In this document: piece by piece, positions 49,018-58,605 of the stretch
Position numbering within the stretch: position 1 is the first letter of the stretch
Layout: each line of letters opens with the position of its first letter
NCBI GenBank assembly: GCA_004298675.1
Contig: SCRI01000063.1
Coordinates: 1 to 64,000 of the forward strand
DNA from: a bacterium
Lineage (GTDB): Bacteria; Vulcanimicrobiota; Vulcanimicrobiia; Vulcanimicrobiales; SCRA01
Reading direction: 5' to 3'
Length of the DNA: 64,000 bases
Made by a program: the position numbers and the translations under genes
Notes under the pieces: model-generated
What the model was told of the DNA's origin: nothing
What the model saw: only the letters and a program-made list of their open reading frames with translations
Databases searched by the model: none

Positions 49018-52000
49018 TGTGGCTGACCCGGCTCTTCATCCAACGCCCGGCCTTGGTCTTCGTCATGCTCGCGTTCGTGACGATCGCAGGCTTGATCTCC
49101 TACAAGACGCTGGTCCAGCAGCAGACGCCGAACGTCGACCTGCCGACCGTGACCATCACCGTCAACTACCCGGGGGCCTCGCCGACGGAGATGCGCGACA
49201 ACATCGTGCGTCCGATCGAGGATCAGTTGGCCGGTGCCCCGGACCTCAACATCATCAATTCGACCGTTCAGCTCGGTCGCGCGAACATCTCGGCGATCTT
49301 CAACCTGGGCGCCAGCTCCATCATCTCGCTGCAGGAAGTCGAGCGGCGGCTTCAAGCGGCGCAGTCGCGGTTACCCAACGACCTGACGACGCCGACCGTC
49401 CAGACCTTCAACCCCAGTGAGCCGACCGTCGTCTTTCTCGGCGTTACCGCCAAGAGCTATTCAAAGGCCGGCCTCTCGCAGCTGATTAAAAACAGCATCA
49501 TTCCCGCCGTCGAGCAGGCCCCCGGCGTCGCCAACGTCAACGCCTACGGAACCGTCACGCCGGCGATCGAGGTGACCGTCAATCCGGTCTCGCTCGTAGC
49601 CAACGGCTTGACGCTCAACGACGTGGTCTCCGCGATCGCCAGCAACAACCAGCGCCTGCCGGGCGGCATCGTCTACCAGCCTGCACGCGAGACCACCGTC
49701 GACATCCGCGGAGACGTGCAGACGCCGCAGCAGGTTGCGAACTTGCCGCTGCAAGGCGCCCCCGGTGCCGCGAGCGCGGGTTCGCCCGCCAGTGCTGTTG
49801 GGGCGCTCAATCCTTGGAGCCTGGCCCCCGGCGTGCTGCGGATCGGCGACGTCGCCGCCGTGAGCGACGGCTTCGAGACACAGCGCGTCTACTCGTACGT
49901 CAACGGCAAGACCGAGATGTACCTCGCGGTGCAGAAGGCTACTGAAGCCAATGAAGTCGACACCGCCAGGAACGTCGTCAAGGCGATCCCGCGGCTGGAG
50001 GCGCAGTTCCCCGGCGTTCACTTCGCCGTCATCCACCTGACGGCAAAGTACACCGAGCAGCAGATCGACGCCGTGTTCCGCACGCTGCTGGAAGGCATCG
50101 TGCTCACCAGCATCGTGCTGATGTTCTTCCTTGGATCGTGGCGCTCGGCGGTCGTCGTGCTGATCGCCATTCCCACCTCGCTGCTGATCACGCTGACGGT
50201 GATGAAGCTGGCGAACTTCACGGTGGACACGGTGTCGCTGCTGGCGATGACGCTCGTCATCGGCATCTTGGTCGATGATTCGATCGTCGTCTTGGAGAAC
50301 ATCGAGCGCCACCACAAGGAAGGCGATCCGCCGCTGCATGCGGCCGTGAACGGACGCTCGGAGATCGGCCTCGCGGCGATCGTCATCACGCTGGTCGACG
50401 TCGTGGTGTTCTTGCCGATCGCGTTTCTCCCAGGCGTCGTCGGTAAGTTTCTCGTGGAGTTCGGCTTGGTCGTCGTGGTGGCGACGCTGACCTCGCTATG
50501 GACGTCGTTCACCGTGACGCCCACGCTGGCTGGACGCTGGTCGCTGCTCAGCAAGTGGAGGCCGTGGGCGCTCATCGGCGCCTTCGAGCGCGCCTTTCAG
50601 CGCTCGCGCCGGTGGTACGCCCAGAGACTGCTTCCCGCCGGCTTGAAGCATCCGTGGTTCGTTGTCGGGATCTCCGTCGTCTCGCTGGTGTTTGCTCTCG
50701 CGCTGGTTCCGCTGGGTGTCGTGGGTTTCGAGTTCATCCCGACGCAGGATCGCGGGGAGCTCTTCGTGCAGGTGACCTATCCCACCGGAACGCCGCTCGA
50801 GAAGACCGATGCCGCCATCCGGCGCATGGGCGCGCTCGTGAACACGATTCCCGACGTCGACGTTGCCACCGAGACGGCGGGGGCCTACTCCTCGCCGTTC
50901 GGCGGTTTCATTCAACAGGGAGCAGTGGGCCAGATCCACGTCTTCCTCAACGATCAGCGCAAACACGGCACCGCCTACTGGGTGCGGTGGCTGCGTGAGC
51001 GGGCGCCGCAGCAGGCCCAAGGCGCCGAGGTGGTGGTCATCCCTGCCGGTACCTCGGGCGGCGGCAACGCGCAGCCGTTGGATTATCTCGTGACCAGCTT
51101 GGAAGGCGACCCAGCGCCATACGCCGCCAAGGTGGAGCGGGCGCTGAAGGAGACGCCCGGTTCGGCGAACGTGACGAGCTCGGCCGAGACGCTCTCGCCG
51201 CAGGTGGAGGTGGTCTTCGACCGCCGCGCCGCTCAGGCGCTCGGCGTCAACATCGGCGCGGCATCGCAGGCCATCCGTGCCGCCTTCGGAGGCGCGCTGG
51301 CGACGCAGTTCGAGTCGCCTTCCGGCTTGAAGGACGTGCAAGTCATCTATCCCGTCGCCAACCAGACGAGCTTGAAAGAAGTGCTGGCGATTCCCTTCCG
51401 CACGGTCAGCGGCACGCTCATCCACGTCGGCGATGTGGCGCAGTTACGCTGGGCTCCGGCGCCGCCGGTGATCACGCGCGTGAACCGCGAGTCGGTGATC
51501 CACGTGACCGGTAACGTCGCTCCGGGCGTCGCGCAATCCAACGTCGAGCAGGCCTTCCGGCGGCGGCTGGCTGCGTTGGGTCTGCCGGCGTACGTGTCGG
51601 TGCGTGCCAATCCCAACGGTAATCAGCAGAACACCAAAGACACCGTGGTGGGTTTGAGCGCCGCGCTCGTGCTCTCGTTCGCACTGGTTTACCTCTTGAT
51701 GACGGCGCTCTACAACGGCTACCTGACGCCGTTCATCATCATGTTCTCCGTGCCGGTGGCCACCGTCGGCGCACTTGGAGCGCTGGCCCTGGCGCGCCAG
51801 ACGCTCAATTTGTTCTCGCTCATCGGTACGATCATGCTGGTGGGACTGGTGACGAAGAACGGCATTCTGCTGGTCGATTACGCCAATACGCTGCGCGAGC
51901 GCGGCTACGAGAAGCTCGCGGCGATCATGGAGAGCGCACGCGTCCGCTTTCGCCCGATCGTCATGACCACCGTCTCGATGATCGCGGGCATGGCGCCGCT

Positions 52001-52226
52001 GGCGCTAGGACTCGTTCCGGGCATGGAGACGCGTCAGGGCTTGGGCATCGTGATCATCGGGGGCTTGGCTAGCTCGCTCTTGCTGACGCTGGTTTTGGTG
52101 CCGGTTGTCTTCGTCTGGCTCGCACCGCAGCATTACGATTCAGGCCGTGGGCTCGAGGTTGAGGAGCGTCTGCGCGGTCTGGAGAGCGAGCGCGGCGGTG
52201 CGCGCACGCCGCTGCCGGTGGAGTAG
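49017..52226 (+). CDS. RND family efflux transporter (AcrB/MdtB-like) permease
   Basis: Inner-membrane proton-driven exporter of 1069 residues with the RND duplication: TM1 at the N-terminus (LVFVMLAFVTIAGLI), a large periplasmic loop, TM2-TM6, then the second half. TM4 has GILVDDSIVVLENIERH with the essential Asp pair; the second half ends with IGTIMLVGLVTKNGILLVDY and LVLVPVVFVWLAP. Motifs suit a multidrug or lipophilic-compound pump rather than a heavy-metal pump, but ligand specificity is not resolved. It is coupled to the preceding adaptor and converges on pheA with 5 bases between. Confidence 0.93.
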   Translation: MWLTRLFIQRPALVFVMLAFVTIAGLISYKTLVQQQTPNVDLPTVTITVNYPGASPTEMRDNIVRPIEDQLAGAPDLNIINSTVQLGRANISAIFNLGASSIISLQEVERRLQAAQSRLPNDLTTPTVQTFNPSEPTVVFLGVTAKSYSKAGLSQLIKNSIIPAVEQAPGVANVNAYGTVTPAIEVTVNPVSLVANGLTLNDVVSAIASNNQRLPGGIVYQPARETTVDIRGDVQTPQQVANLPLQGAPGAASAGSPASAVGALNPWSLAPGVLRIGDVAAVSDGFETQRVYSYVNGKTEMYLAVQKATEANEVDTARNVVKAIPRLEAQFPGVHFAVIHLTAKYTEQQIDAVFRTLLEGIVLTSIVLMFFLGSWRSAVVVLIAIPTSLLITLTVMKLANFTVDTVSLLAMTLVIGILVDDSIVVLENIERHHKEGDPPLHAAVNGRSEIGLAAIVITLVDVVVFLPIAFLPGVVGKFLVEFGLVVVVATLTSLWTSFTVTPTLAGRWSLLSKWRPWALIGAFERAFQRSRRWYAQRLLPAGLKHPWFVVGISVVSLVFALALVPLGVVGFEFIPTQDRGELFVQVTYPTGTPLEKTDAAIRRMGALVNTIPDVDVATETAGAYSSPFGGFIQQGAVGQIHVFLNDQRKHGTAYWVRWLRERAPQQAQGAEVVVIPAGTSGGGNAQPLDYLVTSLEGDPAPYAAKVERALKETPGSANVTSSAETLSPQVEVVFDRRAAQALGVNIGAASQAIRAAFGGALATQFESPSGLKDVQVIYPVANQTSLKEVLAIPFRTVSGTLIHVGDVAQLRWAPAPPVITRVNRESVIHVTGNVAPGVAQSNVEQAFRRRLAALGLPAYVSVRANPNGNQQNTKDTVVGLSAALVLSFALVYLLMTALYNGYLTPFIIMFSVPVATVGALGALALARQTLNLFSLIGTIMLVGLVTKNGILLVDYANTLRERGYEKLAAIMESARVRFRPIVMTTVSMIAGMAPLALGLVPGMETRQGLGIVIIGGLASSLLLTLVLVPVVFVWLAPQHYDSGRGLEVEERLRGLESERGGARTPLPVE

Positions 52227-52231
52227 CGCCG

Positions 52232-53047
52232 TCAGCGCGTGGCGCCGCGATAACTGCCCAGGAGGCGCCCGGAGCCGTTGTCTCCCAGTGCGGCAAGTGC
52301 CGCCTCGACGCGCTCCGCGTCCGCGTCGACCTCGAGATAGAACGCGTAACGCCAGGGCTGCTCCGGGATCGGCCGCGAGAGCAGCATGCGCACGTTGATC
52401 CCCTGGCCGGCGAAGAGGCCGAGCGCGGCGTGGAGCGAGCCGGCGCGATTTGCCAGCTCCAAACGCAAGGTCGAGCGGTCGTGTTCCGTACCGGCAAGCT
52501 CGCGCGCCAGCGGCTCGCGCGCTCCCAAGAGAAAGCGCGTTGAATTACTGGGGTCGTCCTGGATATCCGCAAGCAGCAACGTCGCGCCGTACCGTTCGGC
52601 GGCCAAGGGCCCGGCGATGGCTGCATCCGCGTCGAGCGAGCCGTCCAAGAGCGCCCGTACCGCTCCGGCCGTGTCCAACGCCTGCCGGGTCTTCCAGCCG
52701 TGCGCCGCGATAGCGCGGCGGCACTGCTCCAGCGCGACGGGATGGGAGGCCACCGTCCGCACGCTCTCGATGCTCGTGCCCGGGGCCGCGATGAGGCATT
52801 GGCGTACGAGCACGACGGTCTCGCCGCACAGGCGCAGCGGTGAGTTGCCGACGAGATCGTACGAGCGCACGACCGCGCCGTAGATCGTGTTCTCTACCGG
52901 CAGCAGCACGGCGTCCGTCACTCCATCCACGGCGGCGGCCACGGCTTCGTCGAAGGTGGGATAGCCGCAACCTTCGGCGCCGGGCAGCAGACGCTGCACC
53001 GCCTCCTCGCTGAAGGCCCCCGGTTCCCCCTGATAGGCTACTCGCAT
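52232..53047 (-). CDS. pheA: Prephenate dehydratase
   Basis: Converts prephenate to phenylpyruvate in phenylalanine synthesis, 271 residues. The N-terminal catalytic domain starts RVAYQGEPGAFSEEAV, has PVENTIYGAVVRSYDLV, and the Thr-Arg-Phe catalytic motif is NSTRFLLGARE. The C-terminal ACT domain has LANRAGSLHAALGLFAGQGI and LLSRPIPEQPWRYAFYLEVD, similar to the ESRP motif that binds phenylalanine for feedback. No chorismate mutase domain is fused. The TPR gene lies 24 bases upstream on the same strand. Confidence 0.95.
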   Translation of the reverse strand: MRVAYQGEPGAFSEEAVQRLLPGAEGCGYPTFDEAVAAAVDGVTDAVLLPVENTIYGAVVRSYDLVGNSPLRLCGETVVLVRQCLIAAPGTSIESVRTVASHPVALEQCRRAIAAHGWKTRQALDTAGAVRALLDGSLDADAAIAGPLAAERYGATLLLADIQDDPSNSTRFLLGAREPLARELAGTEHDRSTLRLELANRAGSLHAALGLFAGQGINVRMLLSRPIPEQPWRYAFYLEVDADAERVEAALAALGDNGSGRLLGSYRGATR

Positions 53048-53071
53048 CAGATCGTTTCCATGCGCGCCACG

Positions 53072-53701
53072 TCAGCGGGCCGGGGCGCCCAGGGTCTGCA
53101 GGGCGGCCCGGGCATCCTTGGCTTGCGGGCTTTCGGGCGCCGCCGCTAGTGCGCGCCGGTAAGCGGCGATGGCGCGGTCGCGCTGCCCCAAGGCCTGTGC
53201 CGCGGTAGCCTCGCCGTAGAGTGCCTCGGCGTTCGACGGCTGAAGGCGCGCAACGTGGGCAAAGCCCTCCTCGGCCTTGCCGTACATGCCGGCCTCGAGC
53301 TCGAGTCTGCCCAAGCCCATCAGCGCTTCAACGTCGTTGGGATTGCGTTCGAGTTGAGCACGATAGCGCGCCACCTCTTGCATCACGGGTCCGGGCGGAT
53401 TGCCGGCATCGGCGACGGCAGCGGGGGCACCTTGCGCCGGCGCGCCCTGCATCGGTCCCGTGCCGCTCTGCTGCACCACCGTCTGCGGCAGCGGTGCGGC
53501 CTTGGTATCCGAGCCGCCCATGGCGGAGGTTGGGGCGTTGGCTTGCGAGAGCGCGTTGCGCCCGAAAGCCGAGCCCTCTTGCGCGCTGGAGATTTTGAAG
53601 AAATAGCCGAGCGAGCCCAAGAAGAGCGCACCCACGACGATGAAGATCGGCAGCGCCAAGCGGGATGGGAGTCCCGAGGCGGTCCGTGGCGTTTGTTGCA
53701 T
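53072..53701 (-). CDS. Membrane-anchored TPR protein
   Basis: A 209-residue protein with one N-terminal helix (LALPIFIVVGALFLGSLGYF), a low-complexity linker (QSGTGPMQGAPAQGAP), and about three tetratricopeptide units: YRAQLERNPNDVEALMGLGR, EEGFAHVARLQPSNAEALYG and QRDRAIAAYRRALAAAPESP. TPR proteins of this layout scaffold envelope complexes; some resemble CcmH/NrfG heme-lyase subunits, but no other ccm genes are here. It sits between the HPPD and pheA genes on the same strand. Confidence 0.82.
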   Translation of the reverse strand: MQQTPRTASGLPSRLALPIFIVVGALFLGSLGYFFKISSAQEGSAFGRNALSQANAPTSAMGGSDTKAAPLPQTVVQQSGTGPMQGAPAQGAPAAVADAGNPPGPVMQEVARYRAQLERNPNDVEALMGLGRLELEAGMYGKAEEGFAHVARLQPSNAEALYGEATAAQALGQRDRAIAAYRRALAAAPESPQAKDARAALQTLGAPAR

Positions 53702-53727
53702 GGATCTCCGGTTTCGAGTGCGGCGCG

Positions 53728-54846
53728 CTACAGCGTTCCGCGCCTGGCCTGCTCTTGTTCGATCGCGACGAAGAGCGCCTTGAAGTTACCTTTGCCGAAC
53801 GAGAGGCTGCCCTTGCGCTGGATGATCTCAAAGAAGAGCGTCGGCCGGTCCTGCAGCGGTTTGGTGAAGAGTTGGAGCATGTAGCCGCGATCGTCGCGAT
53901 CGACGAGGATGCGCAGCTCGCGCAGCACGCTCAGCGCTTCGTCGATCTTGCCGACGCGTTCCGACAACTGCTCGTAGTAGGCGTCGGGAGCCTCGAGGAA
54001 CTCCACGCCGTTGGCGCGCAGCGCGCGAATCGTCGCGACGATGTCGCTGGTATGGAGCGCTAAGTGCTGGACACCCGGGCCGCGATAGAAGTCGAGGTAT
54101 TCCTCGATTTGTGACTTGCGCAGGCCACGGGCCGGTTCGTTGATGGGAAACTTCACCGCGTGGCGCGCGTCCGACATCACTTTGGACTTCAGGGCCGTGT
54201 ATTCGGTGGAGATGTCCTTGTCGTCGAACGAGACCAGTTGCGTGAAGTTGAAGACGCGTGCGTAATACTCGGCCCAGGTATCCATCTCGTTCCAGCCGAC
54301 GTTGCCCACGCAGTGGTCGATATGGTGCAGTGCCGGATGCTGCTGGGCGTTCGACGCGGTGCGCTGCGCGATGAAGCCGGGCAGGAACGGGCCGCGGTAC
54401 GCGTTGCGCTCGACGAAGGTGTGGACCGTGTCGCCGTAGGTTGCGACCGAGGCCAGCACGGCACTCCCGAATTCGTCGTGCAGCGTCTGCGGCACGCGTA
54501 CCGGCCGTGCGCCGCGCTCGACTGCCAGCGCGAAGGCCGCGCCAGCGTCGCCGACGGCGAGCGCGACGTCACGCACGCCGTCACCGTGGAGGTTGACGTG
54601 GCGCGCGATCTCGTGGTCCGGCTGGAGCGGGCTCGTGATCACGAAGCGCAGGCGGTTCTGCTCCAGCACGTAAGAGACGCGGTCGCGTAAGCCGGTCTCG
54701 GGTCCCGCGTAGGCGATCTGGTCGAAGCCGAAGGCGGTGCGGTAGAAGTGAGCCGCTTGCTTGGCGTTACCGACGTAGAACTCGACGAAATCCCAATCTG
54801 GGCGATCGAGCGCCGACTGGTAGGCGGTGGCGGCCGTACTTGTCAT
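53728..54846 (-). CDS. hppD: 4-Hydroxyphenylpyruvate dioxygenase
   Basis: Non-heme iron dioxygenase that makes homogentisate from 4-hydroxyphenylpyruvate, 372 residues. Two VOC-like halves are seen. Iron ligands: His in [17 protein letters not shown], His in [20 protein letters not shown] and Glu in [20 protein letters not shown], with the C-terminal [18 protein letters not shown] as in HPPD. Homogentisate may feed degradation, pigment or tocopherol/plastoquinone-type pathways; no downstream homogentisate genes are in the window. Located upstream of pheA, so aromatic amino-acid metabolism is grouped. Confidence 0.94.
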   Translation of the reverse strand: MTSTAATAYQSALDRPDWDFVEFYVGNAKQAAHFYRTAFGFDQIAYAGPETGLRDRVSYVLEQNRLRFVITSPLQPDHEIARHVNLHGDGVRDVALAVGDAGAAFALAVERGARPVRVPQTLHDEFGSAVLASVATYGDTVHTFVERNAYRGPFLPGFIAQRTASNAQQHPALHHIDHCVGNVGWNEMDTWAEYYARVFNFTQLVSFDDKDISTEYTALKSKVMSDARHAVKFPINEPARGLRKSQIEEYLDFYRGPGVQHLALHTSDIVATIRALRANGVEFLEAPDAYYEQLSERVGKIDEALSVLRELRILVDRDDRGYMLQLFTKPLQDRPTLFFEIIQRKGSLSFGKGNFKALFVAIEQEQARRGTL

Positions 54847-54924
54847 ACCGCTGAGCGTTCGGACACCGGAAGTGACGGTCCTGGGCAGGGCCGATCCGCG
54901 CTCGGCGGGAACGCTGCCGCGCCG

Positions 54925-55467
54925 ATGGATCAGCCGTTACCCGACGAGGCCGAGCTCCAGCTTCTCTTTGCCCGCCTAAACCTCCAGCACTTCAGCGGCG
55001 AGATTCCCCCGTATCGCATCGCCTACAACGCGCGTTTCTCGACGGTAGCCGGACGCATCGTGCATAAGCCGCCGCTGATCGAGCTTTCGGTCAAGCATTT
55101 CCGCCGCTACCCCGAACGCTTGGAGGAGACGCTGCTCCACGAAATGATCCATGCTTGGCTGGACGCGCGCGGGCTGGACTCGGGGCACACGCCGGCCTTC
55201 AAGAAGAAGATGCGCGAGCTCGGCATCGCCAGCATCTACCACGAGATGGGGCGGATCGAGGAGCGGCCGAGCGGCCGGCGCTACATTCTCAAGTGCCCGC
55301 ACTGCGCGGCCGAGATGTTGCGGCGCCGGCGCCCGCCCGCGCGCGTCTCCTGTGGCCGTTGCAGCCGCCGCGCCTACGACCCGCGTTTTCAGTTGCGCGT
55401 GTACGAGGTGGTGGGTGTGCGCGATCTGGGCGCACCCGATGCCCCGGAGTTGACGGCGCCGCCGTAG
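54925..55467 (+). CDS. SprT-like zinc metalloprotease domain protein
   Basis: A 180-residue SprT/Spartan-type protein. Catalytic motif is [20 protein letters not shown] (HExxH and third His), followed by [12 protein letters not shown]-terminal zinc ribbon has CPHCAAEML and [15 protein letters not shown]. Eukaryotic relatives process DNA-protein crosslinks; bacterial SprT is poorly characterised. ATG 54925 ([20 protein letters not shown]) is preferred over the 54748 start, which reads back into hppD. Divergent from hppD. Confidence 0.88.
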   Translation: MDQPLPDEAELQLLFARLNLQHFSGEIPPYRIAYNARFSTVAGRIVHKPPLIELSVKHFRRYPERLEETLLHEMIHAWLDARGLDSGHTPAFKKKMRELGIASIYHEMGRIEERPSGRRYILKCPHCAAEMLRRRRPPARVSCGRCSRRAYDPRFQLRVYEVVGVRDLGAPDAPELTAPP

Positions 55468-55504
55468 CCCACGGACAGGATGGCCGCGCGGGGCCCGCCA
55501 AGGT

Positions 55505-55936
55505 ATGGGCGTGCGCCTCTCCGCGAAAACCGTTTACGCCGCCCGAGCGTTGCTCCAACTCGCGCTGGCACCCGCGGACGGCGAGCCGATGCGCATCGAG
55601 GACATCGCGCGGGCACAGGACATTCCCGAGCGCTTTCTCCCGCAGATTCTGCTGGCGTTGAAGGCGGCGGGTCTGGTCGCCAGCCGGCGCGGGAGCCAAG
55701 GGGGGTATCTGCTGGCGCGTTCGCCCTCCGCGATCACGCTGGCCGACGTCGTGCGGCGCTTCGATCGCGAGTTGCTGGAGGGCCCGGCTTCGGAGTCCGC
55801 ACGAGCGCTCGACGTGGTGGAGGAGGCGCTCTCGCGTGCCGGCGGCGCGCTGGAGGCGGCTTTGGAGGAGACTACCGTAGCCGATCTCGCCGAGCGCACG
55901 CGCGCGGCTCAGTCGGTCCTCCATTACGTCATCTAA
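55505..55936 (+). CDS. Rrf2 family transcriptional regulator without Cys cluster
   Basis: A 143-residue winged-helix regulator. Helix-turn-helix KTVYAARALLQLALAPADGE and RIEDIARAQDIPERFLPQIL are typical of Rrf2/IscR; the wing is LVASRRGSQGGYLLARSP. The region that carries three cluster-binding Cys in IscR and NsrR (after the wing) contains none, so it cannot bind a cluster by the usual ligands. Start ATG 55505 or GTG 55511. It converges on efp with two bases between. Confidence 0.88.
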   Translation: MGVRLSAKTVYAARALLQLALAPADGEPMRIEDIARAQDIPERFLPQILLALKAAGLVASRRGSQGGYLLARSPSAITLADVVRRFDRELLEGPASESARALDVVEEALSRAGGALEAALEETTVADLAERTRAAQSVLHYVI

Positions 55937-55938
55937 GG

Positions 55939-56499
55939 CTACTGCACGCGCCCGATGTAACGGCGGTCGCGCGTGTCGATGCGGATGACGTCGCCGGGGT
56001 TCACGAAAAGCGGAACATTGACGGTCGCACCGGTCTCGAGAAGTGCGGGCTTGGTGGCTCCAGTCGCGGTATCGCCCTTGAAGCCGGGCTCGGTCTCCTT
56101 GACCTCCAGCTCCACGTGCGCGGGGAGATCGGCGCCGATCGGCACGCTGTCGTGGAACTGCACCTGGATCTTCATGCCGTCTTTGAGGAAGTCCGCCGGA
56201 TCGCCGATCAGGTCGCGCTGGAGCGAGATGTTTTCGTAGCTCTCCAGGTCCATGAAGTGGTAGCCGTCGGCGTCGTTGTAGAGCATCTGCATCTCGCGAT
56301 TATCGACGGTCGCGCGTTCCACTTTCTCGCCCGCACGGAAGGTCCGCTCGAGGGTCTGTCCGGTCTTGACGTTCTTGAGCTTGGTGCGGACGAAGGCCGC
56401 GCCTTTGCCCGGCTTCACGTGGAGGAACTCCACGACGGTCCAGAGCTGACCATCGATCATAATGGTCACGCCATTGCGGAAGTCGTTACTGGAGATCAT
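55939..56499 (-). CDS. efp: Elongation factor P
   Basis: Translation factor that relieves ribosome stalling at polyproline, 186 residues. N-terminal KOW-like domain starts ISSNDFRNGVTIMIDGQLWT and has the modifiable tip VEFLHVKPGKGAAFVRTKLK with Lys between two Gly/Pro. The middle (ERTFRAGEKVERATVDNREM) and C-terminal domains (VELEVKETEPGFKGDTATGA) and ending GDVIRIDTRDRRYIGRV are all conserved. Several proteins here have long polyproline or PT linkers, which would need EF-P. The modifying enzyme is not in the window. Confidence 0.95.
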   Translation of the reverse strand: MISSNDFRNGVTIMIDGQLWTVVEFLHVKPGKGAAFVRTKLKNVKTGQTLERTFRAGEKVERATVDNREMQMLYNDADGYHFMDLESYENISLQRDLIGDPADFLKDGMKIQVQFHDSVPIGADLPAHVELEVKETEPGFKGDTATGATKPALLETGATVNVPLFVNPGDVIRIDTRDRRYIGRVQ

Positions 56500-56572
56500 G
56501 AGATGTGCGGCTGCTCCATGGGCGGCAAAACTCCGCCCAATTCGCAGGGCGGTGGGCCTGAACCTTTCGTGG

Positions 56573-57172
56573 CTATCTCACGGCACCGCGCTTGAACAGC
56601 GAGTTCTCGCGCCCGCTCAGCAAGCGCCCAACGTTCTCGCGATGACGCCATAGGCCCAGCAGAAACACCACGCCGCCGAACGCCGCGAAGGCCGGCTCGC
56701 GCGTCGCCAGCCACAGGGCGAGCGGCTGCGCCAGGTTCAGCAGGAGCGACCCCAGACTCGCATAGCCCGTGGTCAGGACCGCGACGACCCAGACCGCGAT
56801 GCAGCCCAAGGCCGCAAGCCACGAGAGCGCGATCAGCGCGCCGAGCCCGGTGGCCACTCCCTTGCCACCGTGCCCGCGCAGGAAGAGCGAATAGTTGTGC
56901 CCCAAGATCGCCGCCAGAGCCACCGCCACGCTGCCCCAGGGGCCCGCCCCCAGATGCAGGGCCAGTGCTGTCGGCAGGTAGCCCTTGAGGGCGTCGCCGG
57001 TCAGCACGAGGGCGGCGGCCCACTTGGGAAGCGAACGGAAGGCGTTGGCCGCGCCGATGTTGCCGCTGCCCTGCGCGCGCAAGTCGATGCCGAAGAGCCC
57101 GCGCCCCACGACGATGCCGAACGGTATCGAGCCGACGACGAAGGCGGCGGCGACGCCCAGGAGGAGGATCAC
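56573..57172 (-). CDS. plsY: Glycerol-3-phosphate acyltransferase PlsY
   Basis: Inner-membrane enzyme that transfers acyl groups from acyl-phosphate to glycerol-3-phosphate, 199 residues, about five helices. Conserved motifs: SIPFGIVVGR, LRAQGSGNIGAANAFRSLPK (usual GSGNxGATN), and GHNYSLFLRGHGGKGVATGL. The GTG start overlaps the der stop as GTGA, so it is coupled to der, a common arrangement in bacteria. Confidence 0.94.
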   Translation of the reverse strand: MILLLGVAAAFVVGSIPFGIVVGRGLFGIDLRAQGSGNIGAANAFRSLPKWAAALVLTGDALKGYLPTALALHLGAGPWGSVAVALAAILGHNYSLFLRGHGGKGVATGLGALIALSWLAALGCIAVWVVAVLTTGYASLGSLLLNLAQPLALWLATREPAFAAFGGVVFLLGLWRHRENVGRLLSGRENSLFKRGAVR

Positions 57173-58524
57173 GAGGCCTCCGCCCCGCTGCGCTCGCGGA
57201 AGTGCAGGGTGATGGGCACCCCTTCGAAGTCAAAGTGTTGGCGGATCACGTTCTCCAAAAACCGCTCGTACGAGAAGTGGACGAGCTCGGGATCGTTGGC
57301 GACCAATGCGAAGCCGGGCGGATTGTCGTACGGTTGCGAGGCGTAGAACACCTTGAGCCGGCGTCCTTTGAGCGGTGGAGGCGGATGGGCCAGCATCGCC
57401 TCGCGTAGCGTCTCGTTCAACTGCGCCGTGGGGACGCGCCGGCGCAGGTTCCCGGCCACGCGGTCGATGGTCGGCAGGAGTTTGCCGAGCCCGCGCTTGG
57501 TGAGCGCTGAGAGAAAGACCACCGGCGTGTAGGACGCGAACCCCAGCTGCTGATGCAGGATCTCCGTGAGCTCTCCTTGGCCGTAGCCGCCCTGCTCGAG
57601 GGCCAGGTCCCACTTGTTGACCACGAGGATCAGCGCCTTGCGTTCCTCGATCGCGATGCCGGCTAGGCGCCGGTCCTGCGCGAGGATCCCCTTCATCGCG
57701 TCGATCAGCAGCAAGACGATGCCGCTGCGCGAGATCGCCGCCAGCGAGCGCAGGCTGGAGTAGTACTCGATGGGGTCGCGTTTGTCGACGTGCCGCCGGA
57801 TGCCCGCCGTGTCGATCAGGCGCAGCCGGCGCCCACCACGCTCGACGACCTCATCGACGGCATCGCGCGTGGTGCCGGGCACGGCCGAGACGATGGCCCG
57901 CTCCTGGCCCACCAAGGCGTTGAGCAGCGAGGACTTGCCCACGTTGGGCTGACCGACGATCGCGATCGCCAGCTCGTCCTCGTCCAACTCCTCGCCCTCG
58001 GCGGGCAGATGCGCCACGACCGCGTCCAGCAGGTCGCCGGTACCCTCGCCGTGGATCGCCGAGACGCCCACGGGCTCGCCGAAACCCAGACGGGCGAACT
58101 CCGCCGTCGTGGCTTGCCGCGCCGACGGCGACTCCACTTTGTTGGCGGCGAAGACCACGCGGCGTTGGGCGCGCCGCAGGATGAGCGCCACCTCGTCGTC
58201 CAGCGGATTGTAGCCCTCGCGCCCGTCCACCACGAAGATCACGACGTCGGCCTCGCGTGCCGCGGCCTCGGCTTGGCGCCGCGCATTGGCCCGGATGCGC
58301 GCGAGCTCGTCGGTGGCCGCTGCGCGCAGATCGACGCCGGCCTCGATGCCGCCGGTGTCGACCAGCGTGAAGCGGCGCCCCAGCCACTCGGCCACGGCAT
58401 AGAGGCGGTCGCGCGTGACGCCGGGGACGTCCTCGACGATCGCCAAACGTTGGCCGACCAGGCGATTGAAGAGCGCGCTCTTGCCGACATTGGGGCGTCC
58501 GACGATGGCCACGATTGGGTACAT
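57169..58524 (-). CDS. der: Ribosome biogenesis GTPase Der (EngA)
   Basis: Double GTPase needed for 50S assembly, 451 residues from ATG 58524. First G domain: IVAIVGRPNVGKSALFNRLV, DTGGIEAGVDL and NKVESPS. Second G domain: IAIVGQPNVGKSSLLNALVG, LIDTAGIRRHVDK and VVNKWDLALEQGG. C-terminal KH-like domain: GRRLKVFYASQPYDNPPGFA. The ORF track extends to 59361, through the opposing PEGA gene; the normal Der start is as chosen. It is followed by plsY with a 4-base overlap. Confidence 0.96.
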   Translation of the reverse strand: MYPIVAIVGRPNVGKSALFNRLVGQRLAIVEDVPGVTRDRLYAVAEWLGRRFTLVDTGGIEAGVDLRAAATDELARIRANARRQAEAAAREADVVIFVVDGREGYNPLDDEVALILRRAQRRVVFAANKVESPSARQATTAEFARLGFGEPVGVSAIHGEGTGDLLDAVVAHLPAEGEELDEDELAIAIVGQPNVGKSSLLNALVGQERAIVSAVPGTTRDAVDEVVERGGRRLRLIDTAGIRRHVDKRDPIEYYSSLRSLAAISRSGIVLLLIDAMKGILAQDRRLAGIAIEERKALILVVNKWDLALEQGGYGQGELTEILHQQLGFASYTPVVFLSALTKRGLGKLLPTIDRVAGNLRRRVPTAQLNETLREAMLAHPPPPLKGRRLKVFYASQPYDNPPGFALVANDPELVHFSYERFLENVIRQHFDFEGVPITLHFRERSGAEAS

Positions 58525-58605
58525 AGCGGCACCCGATTCGCCGTTGAGCAGGTGCAACCTATGGCGCGAAGGGCGCGGCGTACCGCGAACTCGAAGGGTC
58601 CGGCG

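Noticed and set aside
57790-58605. Long 5' extension of the PEGA protein
   Set aside because: It lies antisense to der; the signal peptide begins at ATG 58606.
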